A DNA stretch of 64,000 nucleotides, from the NCBI GenBank assembly GCA_001910725.1, contig MJGA01000014.1, positions 806,001 through 870,000 on the forward strand, in the 5' to 3' direction. This stretch comes from Phanerodontia chrysosporium (lineage: Eukaryota; Basidiomycota; Agaricomycetes; Polyporales; Phanerochaetaceae). The position numbers were made by a program, and so were the translations under genes. Below the pieces are notes generated by a model. That model was not told the origin of the DNA. It did no database searches and was given only the letters and a program-made list of their open reading frames with translations. Numbering within the stretch: the stretch's first letter is position 1; each line of letters begins with the position of its first letter. Shown here piece by piece: positions 24,053-39,658 of this stretch.

Positions 24053-25750
24053 ATGGTCGCCCCTATCATGTCCCTACCTCCCGAAATATTCGCTGAGATA
24101 TTCGGCGGAGTGGCTCGAGACGCACACGACGCCTACATCCGCAGTCTCAGACACGAGCCGCTTCCAGAAGACCCAGACTTGCCACGTCCATACTCATGGA
24201 TCCTGCTGACGCATGTTTGTCGCGTCTGGCGGTGGATTGCGCTTTCCACGCCCGCGCTCTGGGCCGACCTGAGCATCATCGACGCCGACGCGACCGAAGA
24301 GCTCCTCGCACGCTCCGGAAACCACAATCTCACGCTCACTTTCCGCCTCCCAGAGAACCGCAGGGACCGCAGCCTCGATGACAGGCAGATCAGCGACCGC
24401 ATGGATGTCTACGCGCTCATCCTGCAAGACGAGTTCCACCGCATCACCTCTCTCACCGTGCCCGCCATCCTCGAGCTCTTTCGTCCTACTGTCGGGGCCG
24501 CAACGCAGCTCCGCTCCATTGTAATGATCAGCCCTAACTTTGGCTTCGAGACCTCTGACTCGGACGTCGAGCCATTCGCCTTTCCCGCACTCGAGCGCCT
24601 CGAATACCGCGCCGCGGGCCACCGGCCATATCACCGCCTTTTCTGCAGCACCCTCAAGACTCTCATTCTCCGGCCCATATGGGAGACTGCGGATGATGAA
24701 GACGAGGTTTACCTTCCCAGTGCACGCGAGATGGTACGCGCCCTTGCGCGCATGCCGAGCCTGCAAGTGCTCGACGTGCACATCAGCGACGAGATTCAGA
24801 CCATCACGCACACGGCTGACGTCCCCAATCTGCGCCTCATGCGTGTCATTGGCGCGACTGCGGCGGTTACCTGCCTCCTGAGGCACACCGCCGCGCCGCG
24901 TGACGTCCAGCTCCATCTCGATTGTCGTCTCCCCGATGACGGCGAGAGCTTCGCCGTCGTCCCCGTACCATACATCATCTCGGAAGCACTAGCCTCACAA
25001 GCGTCCTCTTCATACGCCCCCTGCTCCGCATTCTCGATCAAGGACACGAAAGGCTACTACGAGATGCGTGGGTGGCGGCGCGCACAGGACAGGGACAAGC
25101 CCGATGCAGCGGACGTCGTCGTTGACTGCCCGTGGCTAGACGATTATGACAACCTCGGCGTGCTTTTGCGCCCTTTCACGCTCCGCGACGTCCAGCACGT
25201 GCGTATCGGCAGCATGCCCTGGGATCTTGATGGCACGCCCGAGGCCCTCGGCACGCTGTGCGCGGGCCAGAACATACAGAGCCTCGTCATTGACGGCCTC
25301 AAAGTGACACATGCACTCGAGCTAGTCGGGCGCACGAGTGCAAAGGCCATCTCTCTGCTGAACATCAATTTCAAGCCTTCCGACCCCGTGAAGGAGGCGC
25401 AATGGCTGTACAATTGGTCGAGCGGTGCGTCTACTTGTGTCCTATTGCCGTTCTACACGCTGATCGCTCTACAGCGGCCCACTCGGTTTCGTCCGACGAT
25501 CCCACCTCCGTGGCGGACCTAGCTGATGTCTTTGAACAGCGTGCAAAAGATGATCGGCCTTTGCTCCATCTCACGATTGCAAATGCCAGGAACGTCGTGG
25601 CGGCTGACGTCGAAACTTTGAAGGACAATGTAGCTGTGTTAGAATGGGACGGCGTGGAAATAGACGATCTCGATCCAGGTAAATAATACCACAATTGCCC
25701 AACCGGTCGTGAAGCTGACCCAGCGTACTCTTACAGCCGACGAAGAGTAA
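24053..25750 (+). CDS. F-box protein (convergent pair, plus copy)
   Basis: Likely SCF ubiquitin-ligase adaptor. The F-box is at residues 4-65: MSLPPEIFAEIFGG ... SWILLTHVCRVWRWIALSTPALWADL. The rest has irregular leucine-rich strands (LRSIVMISPNFGF, LERLEYRAAG, LQVLDVHI). Exon 1 is 24053-25424, intron 25425-25474, exon 2 from 25475. The second exon can read to a TAA at 25686, or splice at 25680 (gtaaat...cttacag) to a tiny last exon ending DEE at 25750; I prefer the latter by donor quality. It has no obvious substrate motif. Convergent with a distant relative at 26061-27752. Confidence 0.85.
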
Positions 25751-26060
25751 ATGAGAACGCTACGCACGCCGATTTACGTGCCCCTGCGGATGTCAGGGTC
25801 GTCTCCACTGTGACATATATAGCTTCAATTGCTAGATTTGTAATCTTCTTGTGTGCTACCTCTCGTCGAAACTAATATCAGCTCCGCTGGGAGAAAAGGT
25901 GCGGAAATATGGATGGCATTACATCGAGCAGATATTCATGACATCAAATGATAGTATAAAATACATCATCTCGTCTAGTACGGTGCACGTACTACTAGTG
26001 TCCTGCATGTTAGACAAATAAGATATTGGTGTTTACTCAGGGTTGCGCCATCAGCGCACG
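25751..26060. other. Intergenic, tail to tail
   Basis: Short AT-richer spacer between two convergent F-box genes; no feature seen beyond probable 3' UTRs. Confidence 0.5.
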
Positions 26061-27752
26061 CTAACCACGATCCGCACATATGACAGAATGCACTGCATCC
26101 TCAAGTTCGGCGATGCGGTCCGGTGAGACGGTGCTGGAGTCGGAAAGCACAAGTTCGCACAATTTCCGGCCGCTTTGCTTGCGCCTCCGGCAAATATCGA
26201 CCACGTCTTCGATAGTCGCTGGGCACGACTCGCGATCTGCGGCGGTGCATGTGAGTTCCGAGCCATTCCCCACAGAGAGTGGCTGCGTACCTGTCGCCTG
26301 CGACTCTTCTTTGGTCTCCGGTGCATGTTCTCGTGTTCTCGTGTGGGTCGCGGCCATCAAGGTCACCGACCGAGCATTGGTATCGCGGAGCAGCTCGCGC
26401 TCGACTGCAGCGCGCGTAGCGTTGAGAGTCAGATTCCGGAGCTGCGGCATCGTGCATAGCGCACGGGCAAAGTCGACGGGCGCGCAAGTGACATCGTGCG
26501 TGTTGAGAGGGCCCTGGCGGTACGTGTGCACATCTGGCAGCGTCAACGGCGCCAAGACCTCGACGATGTCCTCGACGGAGGACGGCACGTCAATCGTGAG
26601 TTCGACGTCGGGCGGCGCGCGCTCCGCGTCCTCCACACCAGCGAGCCGCCGCGCGGTCCGCCACCCGCGGAGCTTGTACATCCACGGGAAGACGGCGGCG
26701 TCCAGGCTGACGACCGGCTCGAAGCGTGCGGACTGGAGTGCCGGAGGAGACGCGATGGCCTGCGACACGGCCTGGGCGATCACCGACCAGTCGCGCTCGG
26801 GCGGGAAGTCGAGCGGTGCGAGGCACGCGAGGGCGATCCGCGCCGTGCGTGGAATGCGGAAGGCCCGCAGCGCCGCAGCGCAGACCTTGGTCAGAGCCGT
26901 CACCCGCAGCGTATGCAGCGCTGGCAGGGCAACTGCAGCTTGGGGGTGCGGCATGGCGTCGCCGAGAACGACCTCGAGGTGTTCGAGTTGCGGAGAGTGC
27001 ACGAGTGCGCGTGTCAGCTCGTCGACCGTTGGCAGGTACTGCCCCTCGAAGTGGGCGCCGGGGAACCGGTGGACCAACACCAGTGTCTTGAGAGCGGCGT
27101 TGCAAAGATATGTAATGGGGAATCGAAGGGCAGCGACGCTCTCGATGTGTTCCAATGCTGCGAAAGTGGCGGGGTTGTCGATTTCCGGGGCCGGTTGATC
27201 TGCTGGCGTGAACTCGATGAGTTGCAGCGACTTCAGGCGCGGCATTTTGTCTGCAAGCGAGGCGGTGAGATGTGTGGAAAGGAAAGGCATGACGAGGGTG
27301 CCAATCTGAGATGGGTGGGTGTCCAACAGCCACCTGAAGGCCTCTGACGCTGGCTCATCGGCGCGACCACGAAAGGAGACCGTGAGCGGGAGGCCCTTCG
27401 CCCGCTGCAGGACCGTCTCGACGGTCTCGCGTCGAGCCACAGCAACATGTGTCCAGAGGCGCGGATCCCCCAGTGCAGCGACGCGCCAGGCGTGGCACAC
27501 GTGCGTAATGCGGGTCCAGACGTACGGGAGCGGCTGCGGCGGGACGTAGTCCATGCGCCAGCGCACATAACCGGAGCGCTCGTCCTCGCCGGAGGCATGG
27601 CTCTCGTACGCTGACCAAGAGATGAGCGAGGTATCGGCTTTTAGCTTTAGGCGCATTATCCACCGTTCTCTCGCATCGTCGGCGAGTAGGGCGAAGATGC
27701 AACAGAGAAGTTCGAGTGGGAGGGAAAAAATGGTGGTGGTGGTGGTCAACAT
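26061..27752 (-). CDS. F-box protein (convergent pair, minus copy)
   Basis: A single uninterrupted frame of 563 residues. F-box: FSLPLELLCCIFALLADDA ... VWTRITHVCHAWRVAALGDPRLWTHV. Then leucine-rich strands (MPRLKSLQLIEF, HIESVAALRFPI, LEHLEVVLGDA, LRNLTLNATRA). Arrangement of the blocks matches the plus-strand neighbour (F-box, W/R-rich middle with LRGW or MRGW motif, then DVxxYRQGPL), so the two probably arose by duplication, though they are now well diverged. Intron-free, unlike the neighbour. Confidence 0.87.
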   Translation of the reverse strand: MLTTTTTIFSLPLELLCCIFALLADDARERWIMRLKLKADTSLISWSAYESHASGEDERSGYVRWRMDYVPPQPLPYVWTRITHVCHAWRVAALGDPRLWTHVAVARRETVETVLQRAKGLPLTVSFRGRADEPASEAFRWLLDTHPSQIGTLVMPFLSTHLTASLADKMPRLKSLQLIEFTPADQPAPEIDNPATFAALEHIESVAALRFPITYLCNAALKTLVLVHRFPGAHFEGQYLPTVDELTRALVHSPQLEHLEVVLGDAMPHPQAAVALPALHTLRVTALTKVCAAALRAFRIPRTARIALACLAPLDFPPERDWSVIAQAVSQAIASPPALQSARFEPVVSLDAAVFPWMYKLRGWRTARRLAGVEDAERAPPDVELTIDVPSSVEDIVEVLAPLTLPDVHTYRQGPLNTHDVTCAPVDFARALCTMPQLRNLTLNATRAAVERELLRDTNARSVTLMAATHTRTREHAPETKEESQATGTQPLSVGNGSELTCTAADRESCPATIEDVVDICRRRKQSGRKLCELVLSDSSTVSPDRIAELEDAVHSVICADRG

Positions 27753-28378
27753 GTCTGGAATTGCTGTCTTCGGATAATTAGTGGTGGAGCATGATATCGT
27801 AGATGAGAAAACCCTTACGTCGAGGACAGGTAGGCAGACTAGCTTTTAAACTTGCTTCTGGGTTGCGTCGTTTAGCCTGTCGAAGCTGTCGAAGATATAT
27901 ACCGAGTGAATGCAGGAAGCAGCCAAAACTTCATACCTGTGGCCCTGACTTGGCCGCTATGACACAGTAAGTCCATTATGTACAAGGACACTCCGACCCT
28001 TCAGCCCTGCGTCAACATGACAGTGCCATGACGGTGACGATGCGATCGATCTACAGGGCAACATACGACACTGATCATCTTGAGCGTTAATGATGAGCGG
28101 GAGACATCCTGTCGGGGCTAAGTCCCAAGAGATAACGGGGCAACAAGCTATAGCACCGATATTAGCCCAGGGTCGCGTAGATGCCCGATCTGTGTAACGT
28201 GCTATCCATTCCAGGGGCATTCTACGGCCGCCTCAAAACACGAGACTCGGGTACGATTACACTATGGCTTCGCACAGCTGTAAGACAGGGGGTCCGGCAC
28301 TTCGAACAGCATCACTCACCAGAATCCGAACCCGCACATCAACGGCAGTGGCTTCACGATCAGCCGTTTGCGCATGTG
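27753..28378. other. Gene-free stretch
   Basis: Between the start of the minus F-box gene and the end of the FAD oxidoreductase. No coding signal on either strand. Confidence 0.45.
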
Positions 28379-30257
28379 TTACACGTCCCGTGTCGTCAGG
28401 TAGTGCACAGGGAACCACTCCGGCGGTATCCACTTCTCGCGGGTCATGTCCGCCCTGATCATGCCTACTACTGCCTCCGCGCTGCATTGCATTCGCGTCA
28501 ACACTACCATCCGACACCTGGAGCGTAGAAAACGCACCAAGCGAATGCCCGTGGCATGCCATGGCCAGTGTAGCCGGCGGAAATGTATTGCCCTTCGTAC
28601 TTGCGGCGCGAGTCAGGGTCACGCGGATCGAGAACAGGGCCGACCTGCACGGGAGTGAGCACCAACGAGAGCGGGAACGGCGAGACAGGACGCACGAAAG
28701 GCTCATGAGACTTGGTGTATCCCATTACGCCCGTCTGCACACATGGAGTCAATGGTGAAGGGTTGTGCACGGAGCATGCAAACGCACCCATTCCATTTCG
28801 ACCGCATTGTCCTCGTCAAACTTGCCGGGAAAGACAGCAGGCAGAAAGCGACGCAGGACAGCGCCGACTTCCGGATTGACCACGGAGTCGTCCACCTGGT
28901 AGAACTCAAACCCGTGGTCTCGTGTAGCTTCGCGTCCGCCACCGAGGATGATCAGCTGCCCTTTCTCGGTATCCTTGTCTGAACCGCTCTCGCCAGCACG
29001 AGAATGCAAGGGAAGGTCCGGAGTTTGACGAGGGAACCAATACTCTAAGCCCTCGTTCCCAACAAAACCAGATCGTCCTAGGGCATCAGGCTTGTTTGCG
29101 CGAACGGCGATGACTTGACCCCGCGTAGGGACGATGCCCTCTGGACCATGCATCCAGGGAAGGAGGTGTGCTGTGTACGCGTTCGTGGCGTGCAAAACAT
29201 ATGAACACGAAATGGTGCCGCGCGGAGTGTGGAGGGTCCAGCGGCGTCCTGCAGAGGGCTCTGAAGCGGAGATGGAGGTTACAGGCGTGCGCGTGTGCAA
29301 AGTGAGATTAAACTTGTCGGTGGCGCTTGCGGCGAGGTTGTAAAGCACGCTCACGAGCTTGAGCGGCCAGAGGTTGTTCCCCGGGATGATCACAGCAGGA
29401 TACGCCGCCCCGAACCTCTGCGCGACGTCCAGGAAAGGCAGCGATTCAAACAGTTTGTCAGACGTACCGCTTTGACCTGCTCCAGACTCAGCCACTCGAC
29501 ATCGCTCAGGTCTATTCCTGCGGCTTTCGCCGCCTCGTAATCCGCCCGGGCCGACTCGTATTCCTGAGTCGTAAAGAGGAGGATCACGCGTCCCCGGGCA
29601 CGAAGTCGACGTGCTCGACCTTGTCGTTCTCCTTGAGGATCCGGAAGACTTCGCCGGCGGTATAGCGCTCGATGGCAAGCCCGCGGATCGCCTCATCCTT
29701 GCCGTACAGCTTTTCGAGCCATCGGTAGCCGTTGTAAGCATAAGCGGTAAGGTGACCCCCGTTCCTTCCTGTGCCAGCATGAGGAGATGCGGTCTTAGAG
29801 AGCACAGCACAGCACACGTACCGGTCGCGCCGGAGCCTGCATGAGAAAGGCGATGAATATCATATCTGGGATGCAAAGCGTAGAGAGATGGCTGACAGAA
29901 CTCGCGGGCCTCCAGGACCACAGCACGGACGGGCTCGCTGCGCGCCTCGTCGCGGGAGATCGCGTTTGCGAGGTGGTACGCAGCAGATACGCCCGTGATC
30001 CCTGAACCGATGATGCAGATGTCCGCATCCCTGGTCAAAGGCCCTTCGCTCCCGTGTGTCGGCGGAGGAAAGACGTTGGGATTGCGCAGCCAGAACGACT
30101 CGGTGCCGTTTGCGACTGGAAGCGTAGGAGGCGGCCTGCTCGTCGGTCGCTCGAGGACAGCCTGGTGCTCGGCGCGGACGAGCAGGGGGACAGGGAGGTC
30201 AGACATGGCGTTCAAGAGCAAGAGCGCGACGAGACTCGTGAGAGATGGCAGTTGCAT
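28379..30257 (-). CDS. FAD-dependent oxidoreductase (DAO family) with one frame break
   Basis: Amine- or amino-acid-oxidising flavoenzyme. Exons 29897-30257, 29822-29836, 29468-29768, 28788-29417, 28538-28734 and 28379-28481. Start MQLPSLTSLVALLLLNA looks like a signal or anchor sequence. FAD-binding Rossmann motif: DADICIIGSGITGVSAAYHL; then SGATGRNGGHL, SLEQVKA, PGNNLWPLKLV, RTPVTSI, YVLHATNAYT, LPWMHG, QVIAVRANKP. The tail GYTGHGMPRAFACAEAV..MI is the DAO C-terminal FAD contact. At 29592-29595 (C run on plus) one base appears missing: DFVPG continues as RVILLFTTQEYE only in another frame. With one base restored the six exons sum to whole codons (535 residues). Confidence 0.85.
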
Positions 30258-30527
30258 GATGCCCGCCCACGAGACGCAGATACTGGAGATAGGCCATATG
30301 ACAGATTCTGCCAGCCCGGTCGGACAAGGCAAGACGCCGAGTCAGAGTCGCTTGCCAGTTCGCATATGGCAACTCTCCGTCGACTGATGTCGCGGGTGCG
30401 TAATCGAAATTGTCCAGTGTACACATAAATACTTGGGATCCAGCAAAAAGATAGAGATTATACAAAGAAAATGTGGAGAAGCGACTATCTACGAGACGAA
30501 CAGCAGCATAGTGACAACATAAATACC

Positions 30528-33500
30528 CTACTCCTCGTCTTCAAAACGCAGGATCTGAGCATCCTCATCCACAGGGACATGACGATATCCACTTCGAGCA
30601 CGGTATCGTGTTCCGAATGAATCAAATCTCGACGCGACCCACTCCCACGCAATGCCTGCGACGCCGACGATGTACCAAGGTATGGACGCGATGGTGTCGA
30701 CCAGACCGCCATCGGACGAGAAGCCTCTGCGATTGTGGTCGCCTCCGGGAAGCCGGATCGTGCTATCAAAGTGTTTTCAGAAAAGAGCGTGATCGGCGGA
30801 GTGATATAAACACACCCTCTTGCCAAGCCCATGCGCCGGTAATACCAGTACGCCACGAGGGCCGTAAACATGAACGGCACCAGGAGCACAAAGAACCAGA
30901 AGAAGAATCCGTGACCCTTCAGGCCCGGGCAGCGATGTTCAGGGCCGCGGTCCAGGCGCTTGCCGCCCTCGCAAGTTGATATCGGGACCTTGCGATACGC
31001 CGTGCGCTCGTACCAGAATTCTTCTCCATTGCGGCACGAGTCGTCATTGGGCAGAGGTTGGAGCCCAGGAATCAAGACACAGTTTCCGTCCGCATCCTTT
31101 CGGTAGTTGAACTCGCTGCGAGGTCGCCATTGAGTCACCGTGAAGAGAACACCGCTGAGGCATGCTTACCACTCAAAGTCTTCGGCTTTGCACTGGCAGT
31201 TTTCCACAAACTTCGCCTTCTGCTTCTCCTGATCGCCAACGACACAGTTCGAGGTGCGCTTGCGTCTGTGGTAAAGCGTCTGCGGAAAGGATTGTGAGAC
31301 CCAGAAGATCACAATCAGAGGGTACACCTACTCTATGGCCAAAGAGGCAGGCCTCAGTTCTGACTTCCGCGGGGCTCCAGAGTTCAAAGTCGTCGTCAGC
31401 AGAGTCGGTAATGTCCAGGACGCCTGCAGCGATATGAGTCATACATCAACTAGCACGAACAGCCAACACTTACATTTCCGCTTCGTCAAGGCCGAGAAGT
31501 CGAGGTGCACAGCGAGCGCAGCCTTGGAGTTTCTAGGGCGGTACCCGAACAAGATGAATCGCCGGCTGGTGTCGCTGGGCACAGTCATGATCGCCTTGAC
31601 GCGGACCTTGTCGTCCGTGAACCGGTACTCGTTCCACGTCAGGCCCTCGTCGAGCGAGTACAGGACGTGGTCCGTGGCCACCTCGTCGTTCGCCATCACC
31701 AGCACCGAACCGCTGTCGCCAAATTCCCACAGGTGCGCGTCCTTGTGGACCTCTTCCCACGTGAAGCCCGCGTCCCGCGAGAGGAAGGTGTCCGACTCCG
31801 TGTACGGTGCGAGCTTCTCTCCGACATTGCCGACGGCCATCATAAGGCCTGGCACGGAGGGCGTGCTGTACGTCGCCCGCGCGTCGAAGCGTTCGGTGAA
31901 GCCATGAACATGCAATGCGCATCTCTGCTGCATATTAGATCAGCCAGCCTCGACGCGTTCCTGATCGAAAGTGCCTACCGTGCTATCGCACTCGTACTTG
32001 TTCCCCTGCGAGTCCACGAGTGGCGGTGGCAACGGCTTCCACGAACCACCGTCGTTGTGCGTGATACGGGTCTGGATCTCCTTCACACCGGTGATGGGCG
32101 CATCGTGCGGGTTCGACACGACGTTGACGAGGGCAATTCCGTCGAGGCCGATCATCTTCTCGAAGTCAACGTAGCCATCCTGGTTCCGATTCACATAGTC
32201 CACAGAGATGCCGAAGTAGGTACCGTTCGAATTGGACTTCAGGATGTCGCCCCACGTCGGCGCCGGCGGCTCTGACACGGTCACATGCAAGAAGACCGAT
32301 TTCGTGCTCGATTCGAGGATGGTGTACGCCTGGGAAAATTGTTACACAAAGGTCAACTGAAACGATCGAGCGAGACGTACGTGTTGCTCGAGCCTCAGCG
32401 TAGGCGGGAACATGCCCGCGGCAAACGTGCGGCCATCTAGAGACACCTGCAGATCGAGCGAATGCCTCTCCGACTGGTATTCCGCGACGATGAAGTACTC
32501 CGAGAACTTTGCGAAGCCGACGACATGATCGAACAGCTTCGTCTTCTTGTTGTAGAAGTCGGTGCCGCTGATGAGCTCGAGCGGGTTGTCGATCGAGAAG
32601 CGCCGCTGCGACCCTTCCTTGATCTTGAACGACTCGCAAATGATCTGGGTAGAGTCGATGCGCAGTTCTGCGTCGCGCGCCCACGCGCAGTTGCGCACGT
32701 ACTGGTCGATCTCGTACCAGTTGCGCCCATTATCGCGCGTGTAGTGCGCGACGACGCGGCAGTTCTCGCCGAAGCCGCTGCAATCTCTCTCGCCGGTCCA
32801 GATGAGGTAGTCGCTCTGCAGCGGATGGAAATGTATGATCTGGTAACCGAACGTGTTTGGCCGGAGGGGCGCGCGCAGCTCGTTCCAGGTCTTGCCCGTG
32901 TCGGTCGTGTACATGTACTTCTCCGAGCTCGTGATTAGATACGCCCGGTCGTCCGAGTGCTTGTGGTGATAGAACGCGATGAACTTCTCTTCCGGGAATA
33001 GCTGCGTCCACGTGTAGCCCTCGTTGGCACTTTGCCAGATAGAGTTGTCTGCAAGCCGCACGAGAATCGTGCGCGAGTTTCGGAAATAGGAGTATTGCTG
33101 CATCGGGGACGGGAACTCGAAGATCTGGTGGATCACCTCGCCCTCGGGAGGCTGTGCTTCAGCACACGACCTCTCTACGGGCTCGTCTTTCTTCAGACCC
33201 TTTTCCGCGTCACATGTGTTCCCAGGGATACGGCGATACCCTGACGACCCCATGTATGTTTGCTTCTGGTCGTTGGCCTTGCACACGCCCGCTGGGATAG
33301 GCTCAGGACCAGCGAGGACACACTTGTCACCCTGCTTGATGAAGTTGTAGTCGCTGGATGGGGCCCAATCAGCTCCAGCGTCTGCAGAAAACATCATGGT
33401 ATACGTACCATTCGTAGTCGTCATCCGTGCATGGGCAGTTCTCCTCGTGCTCGACAGGGTCAACAAACTTGTTGCCGACATAGCACTTGGCGTTGGCCTT

Positions 33501-35501
33501 GCGTCGGTAGTAGTATTGCTTATGCCCCATGAGACACTGGTTTCCGTCTTTGCGCGCGTACCAAGTCTCGAAATCAGAGTCTTCACACTGACGATTTCGC
33601 GTCTTGGCGAAATCGAGATAGACAACCGCCCATCTCTCGCTGTCGCTCGGAGCGTCCCGTCGGGAGAGCTGTCCGATGAGCGTGAACTTCTGTGATGTGC
33701 TATCGGGCACGGTCATCAAGAATCGCGCGCGCAGCGTCAAGGGCAACGTATATTTCTCCCTGTCGACGCTCATCAGTACGGGTCTCGTGATATGACACGC
33801 ACCCCCACGCACCATGTTTCGCCGAAATCGAGGCTGTACTGCACCTCGTTCGTGTTCTCCTCGTCGTTCACGGTAACAAGAATGCTCCCGAGTCGCCAAA
33901 CTCGTACAGTCTCGCGCCTTCGCCAACCATGCGCCAGGTAACCCCGGCATCCGTGCTAAGAAATGTGTCGCACTCCTCGTACGGTCGCAGGGTGGCACCA
34001 ATGCTTCCGACTGCCATAACCATGCCGGGTGCAGGTGAGCTAAAGACGCGGCCGACGTTGTGCGGCTGTGTCACAGAGTACAGGTGCAGCGAGCAGGCGT
34101 CTGCGTTGCTCGAATCGCAGCTGATACGCTTGCCAGAGCTGTCGAGTCGCGGTGGAGGGATGCGTGACCATGTGCGGCCGTCGTCAAAGGTGATCCGGCT
34201 CTGAAGCTGTTTAGTTTCGCGTCGCGTCTCGACATCCTTCGCGTTGACGACAACATTGGCGATACCGACACCCTCGATGCCGTACAGCGTCTCAAAGTCG
34301 ACAAAGCCCATTTCATTCCGGTTGGTGTCCTTGAGGCTCTCGACGAAGAATGTCCCGTTCGAGTTGCTCACGAAGAGCGTCCCAATGCTGCTCATGTCTT
34401 GCAAGAGCACGTCCACTGCGAGTGAATGAGTCGTGGACTCTACCACGGTGTAGCCGTTCTCGCGAAGCATGGCCGAGGAAGCGTGGGGGAACTTGGCCTT
34501 TGCCCAGTTCTTCGTGTCGACCGTGACGTACAGAAGCATCTCGCCGTTGTTGTCGGGGCTGGTGTCCTTGATCGCAACGACAGCGAACTTGCTAACGATG
34601 GCAAGCGCGACGACGCCGCGCGCATTCTTCCCGATGCCGAAGTCTTCGACGCGGTTGTCGTCCTTGAAGAAGTCGGTAGAGGAGTACAGCCTGCTTGATG
34701 AGATTGCATGCATTCCGGTCGAGGACGAGCTGTCGAACGCAACGCAGTACACCAGATCCTCATGTGCTTCGTGTTTAAAGTCTTTGCTGCTATGCGCGAA
34801 CTGACAGCGGGAGGTTTCGCTGAGCATTAACTGGGCTTCGGAGCTAAAGGCGTCTTTGGTGTAGTATGTCTGCCTTGTGATCAGAATTCCAACATCACCG
34901 GCATAGCGTAGCGGCGTACCTCATCATGACAAACGTAGCCCCAGGGACCCTCGCGCTCACACTTTGTGCCTTGGTAGAGAATGTATCCGTACTTTTTGGG
35001 GTCTGAATGGAATGACAAGGGTTGTCCGACGAATGCTGGACGAACTGGAACATCGAATGAGCGCCAAGTTTTGCCTCGGTCATTCGTGCGGTAGTGCTTG
35101 GTATCTTTTGTGAGGATGAAGGCCTGTAGGGTGTCAGCACCGTCATAGGAGCTAAGATACGGATACTCACTATGCTGTTATCGAAGGGATGCTCGATGAC
35201 CATCGCGGCCTCGCCCTCTGGCACGCCGCAGCCTTCCCCCATGACTTTCCCTCGTCTTGCGACACCCAAACGGTTCCATCGACTAGAGAATGGTATATCG
35301 CAACCTGCGTAACTATAAGCTTTATACAAGCGGCATTCTGTGTTGGTCACGCACCTGTGAGTCATCAAAGTAGAACAGCTTGGAGGGCTGATTGGGAAAA
35401 TAGGTGACCGCGGACTCGGGCTGTTGCTGCGCAAGAACGAACAGGCCCGCCAAAGCGAGCACTGCCCAGAGCAGAGTCGCCGTCCTATGCAGCGGCGCCA
35501 T
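30528..35501 (-). CDS. VPS10: Vacuolar protein sorting receptor VPS10 (sortilin family), two frame breaks
   Basis: Type I receptor that sorts soluble hydrolases from the Golgi to the vacuole. Start [21 protein letters not shown] is a signal peptide. Two VPS10 beta-propeller repeats follow, each with Asp-box-like turns and [18 protein letters not shown] or [12 protein letters not shown], and [11 protein letters not shown]. Each ends in a cysteine-rich 10CC segment ([14 protein letters not shown]...; [14 protein letters not shown]). A transmembrane helix ([20 protein letters not shown]), RRMG and a cytosolic tail ending QILRFEDEE come last. About 10 introns. Frame breaks occur at the C run 35236-35240 (before [14 protein letters not shown]) and at 33887-33889 (EFGDSG then ILVTVNDEE); each is repaired by one base. 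Confidence 0.93.
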
Positions 35502-38883
<3,382 letters not shown>

Positions 38884-39658
38884 CTCTAGTCTCGCTCCCT
38901 TAAAAAGTGCCTATCATTCTTGGGACATGCCATCCATCTCGCTACCATCGGACTTTTCACTTGACATTTTCGTGAACTGACTTTGCCATCTACCCTACCA
39001 CTCGGACTGTACGCACCCACCTTTCTTGACATGCAGCTGTTTGTATGTATACCGCATATTGTAGATTTCCATGTATATCACACAGCTAATGGCACACGTT
39101 GGCTCACCAGGAGCAACTTGGCAGGAACCTCGGAAAAAATCACGCTAACCGAGGCGGTGACTAAGAACCGTGCAAACCACTCGGGGACCATGCAACACGC
39201 CAGCATGGCCGATGCAACGCACACATGGACCTACAGCCACACCCTGGGGCTCGGCCAGGCATCATCACGTACCCACCGTCCGTCGGCTGTCAAGTGCGTC
39301 GGGGACCTTGTTCCAAAAAGACGGCGCACGGCACTACGCTGGCACGCTCACGACACGCAGAGCCAGCCTCACAGAGGAGCCACGGGGCGACAACCACACC
39401 GCAAGCATAGGCCATCTGCCCAGATCTTACGCCCAGCAGCAGTGACGCACGACTCGACTGCGAGAACTGCCTGGACAGCGTCCCTGAGCAGTCCAGTCGT
39501 GTTCGCGGCGACTTGGAGCACTCGGTGCTTATACGCAGCAGCCCCGTCAAGAGCGGGTTCCATCCCTATCATTTCGATCCTGATATCCATGTTACATTGT
39601 ATTAACTTCCTTCACGACGTGCACTCCCCCTTTCGCGCCTGCCGACCGCCCCTGCCGC
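38884..39658. other. Gene-free stretch, tail to tail
   Basis: 3' region of the GMC gene and of coronin. Short frames at 39170-39445 and 39290-39550 have no coding character. Confidence 0.5.

Noticed and set aside
26080..27347. Long plus-strand ORFs (372 and 283 residues) opposite the F-box gene
   Set aside because: High-GC antisense shadows; the minus frame has a clear F-box and leucine-rich pattern.
19348..30257. Biosynthetic gene cluster from the SDR and FAD oxidoreductase
   Set aside because: No backbone enzyme (PKS, NRPS, terpene synthase) or transporter nearby; the genes between are housekeeping or F-box genes.
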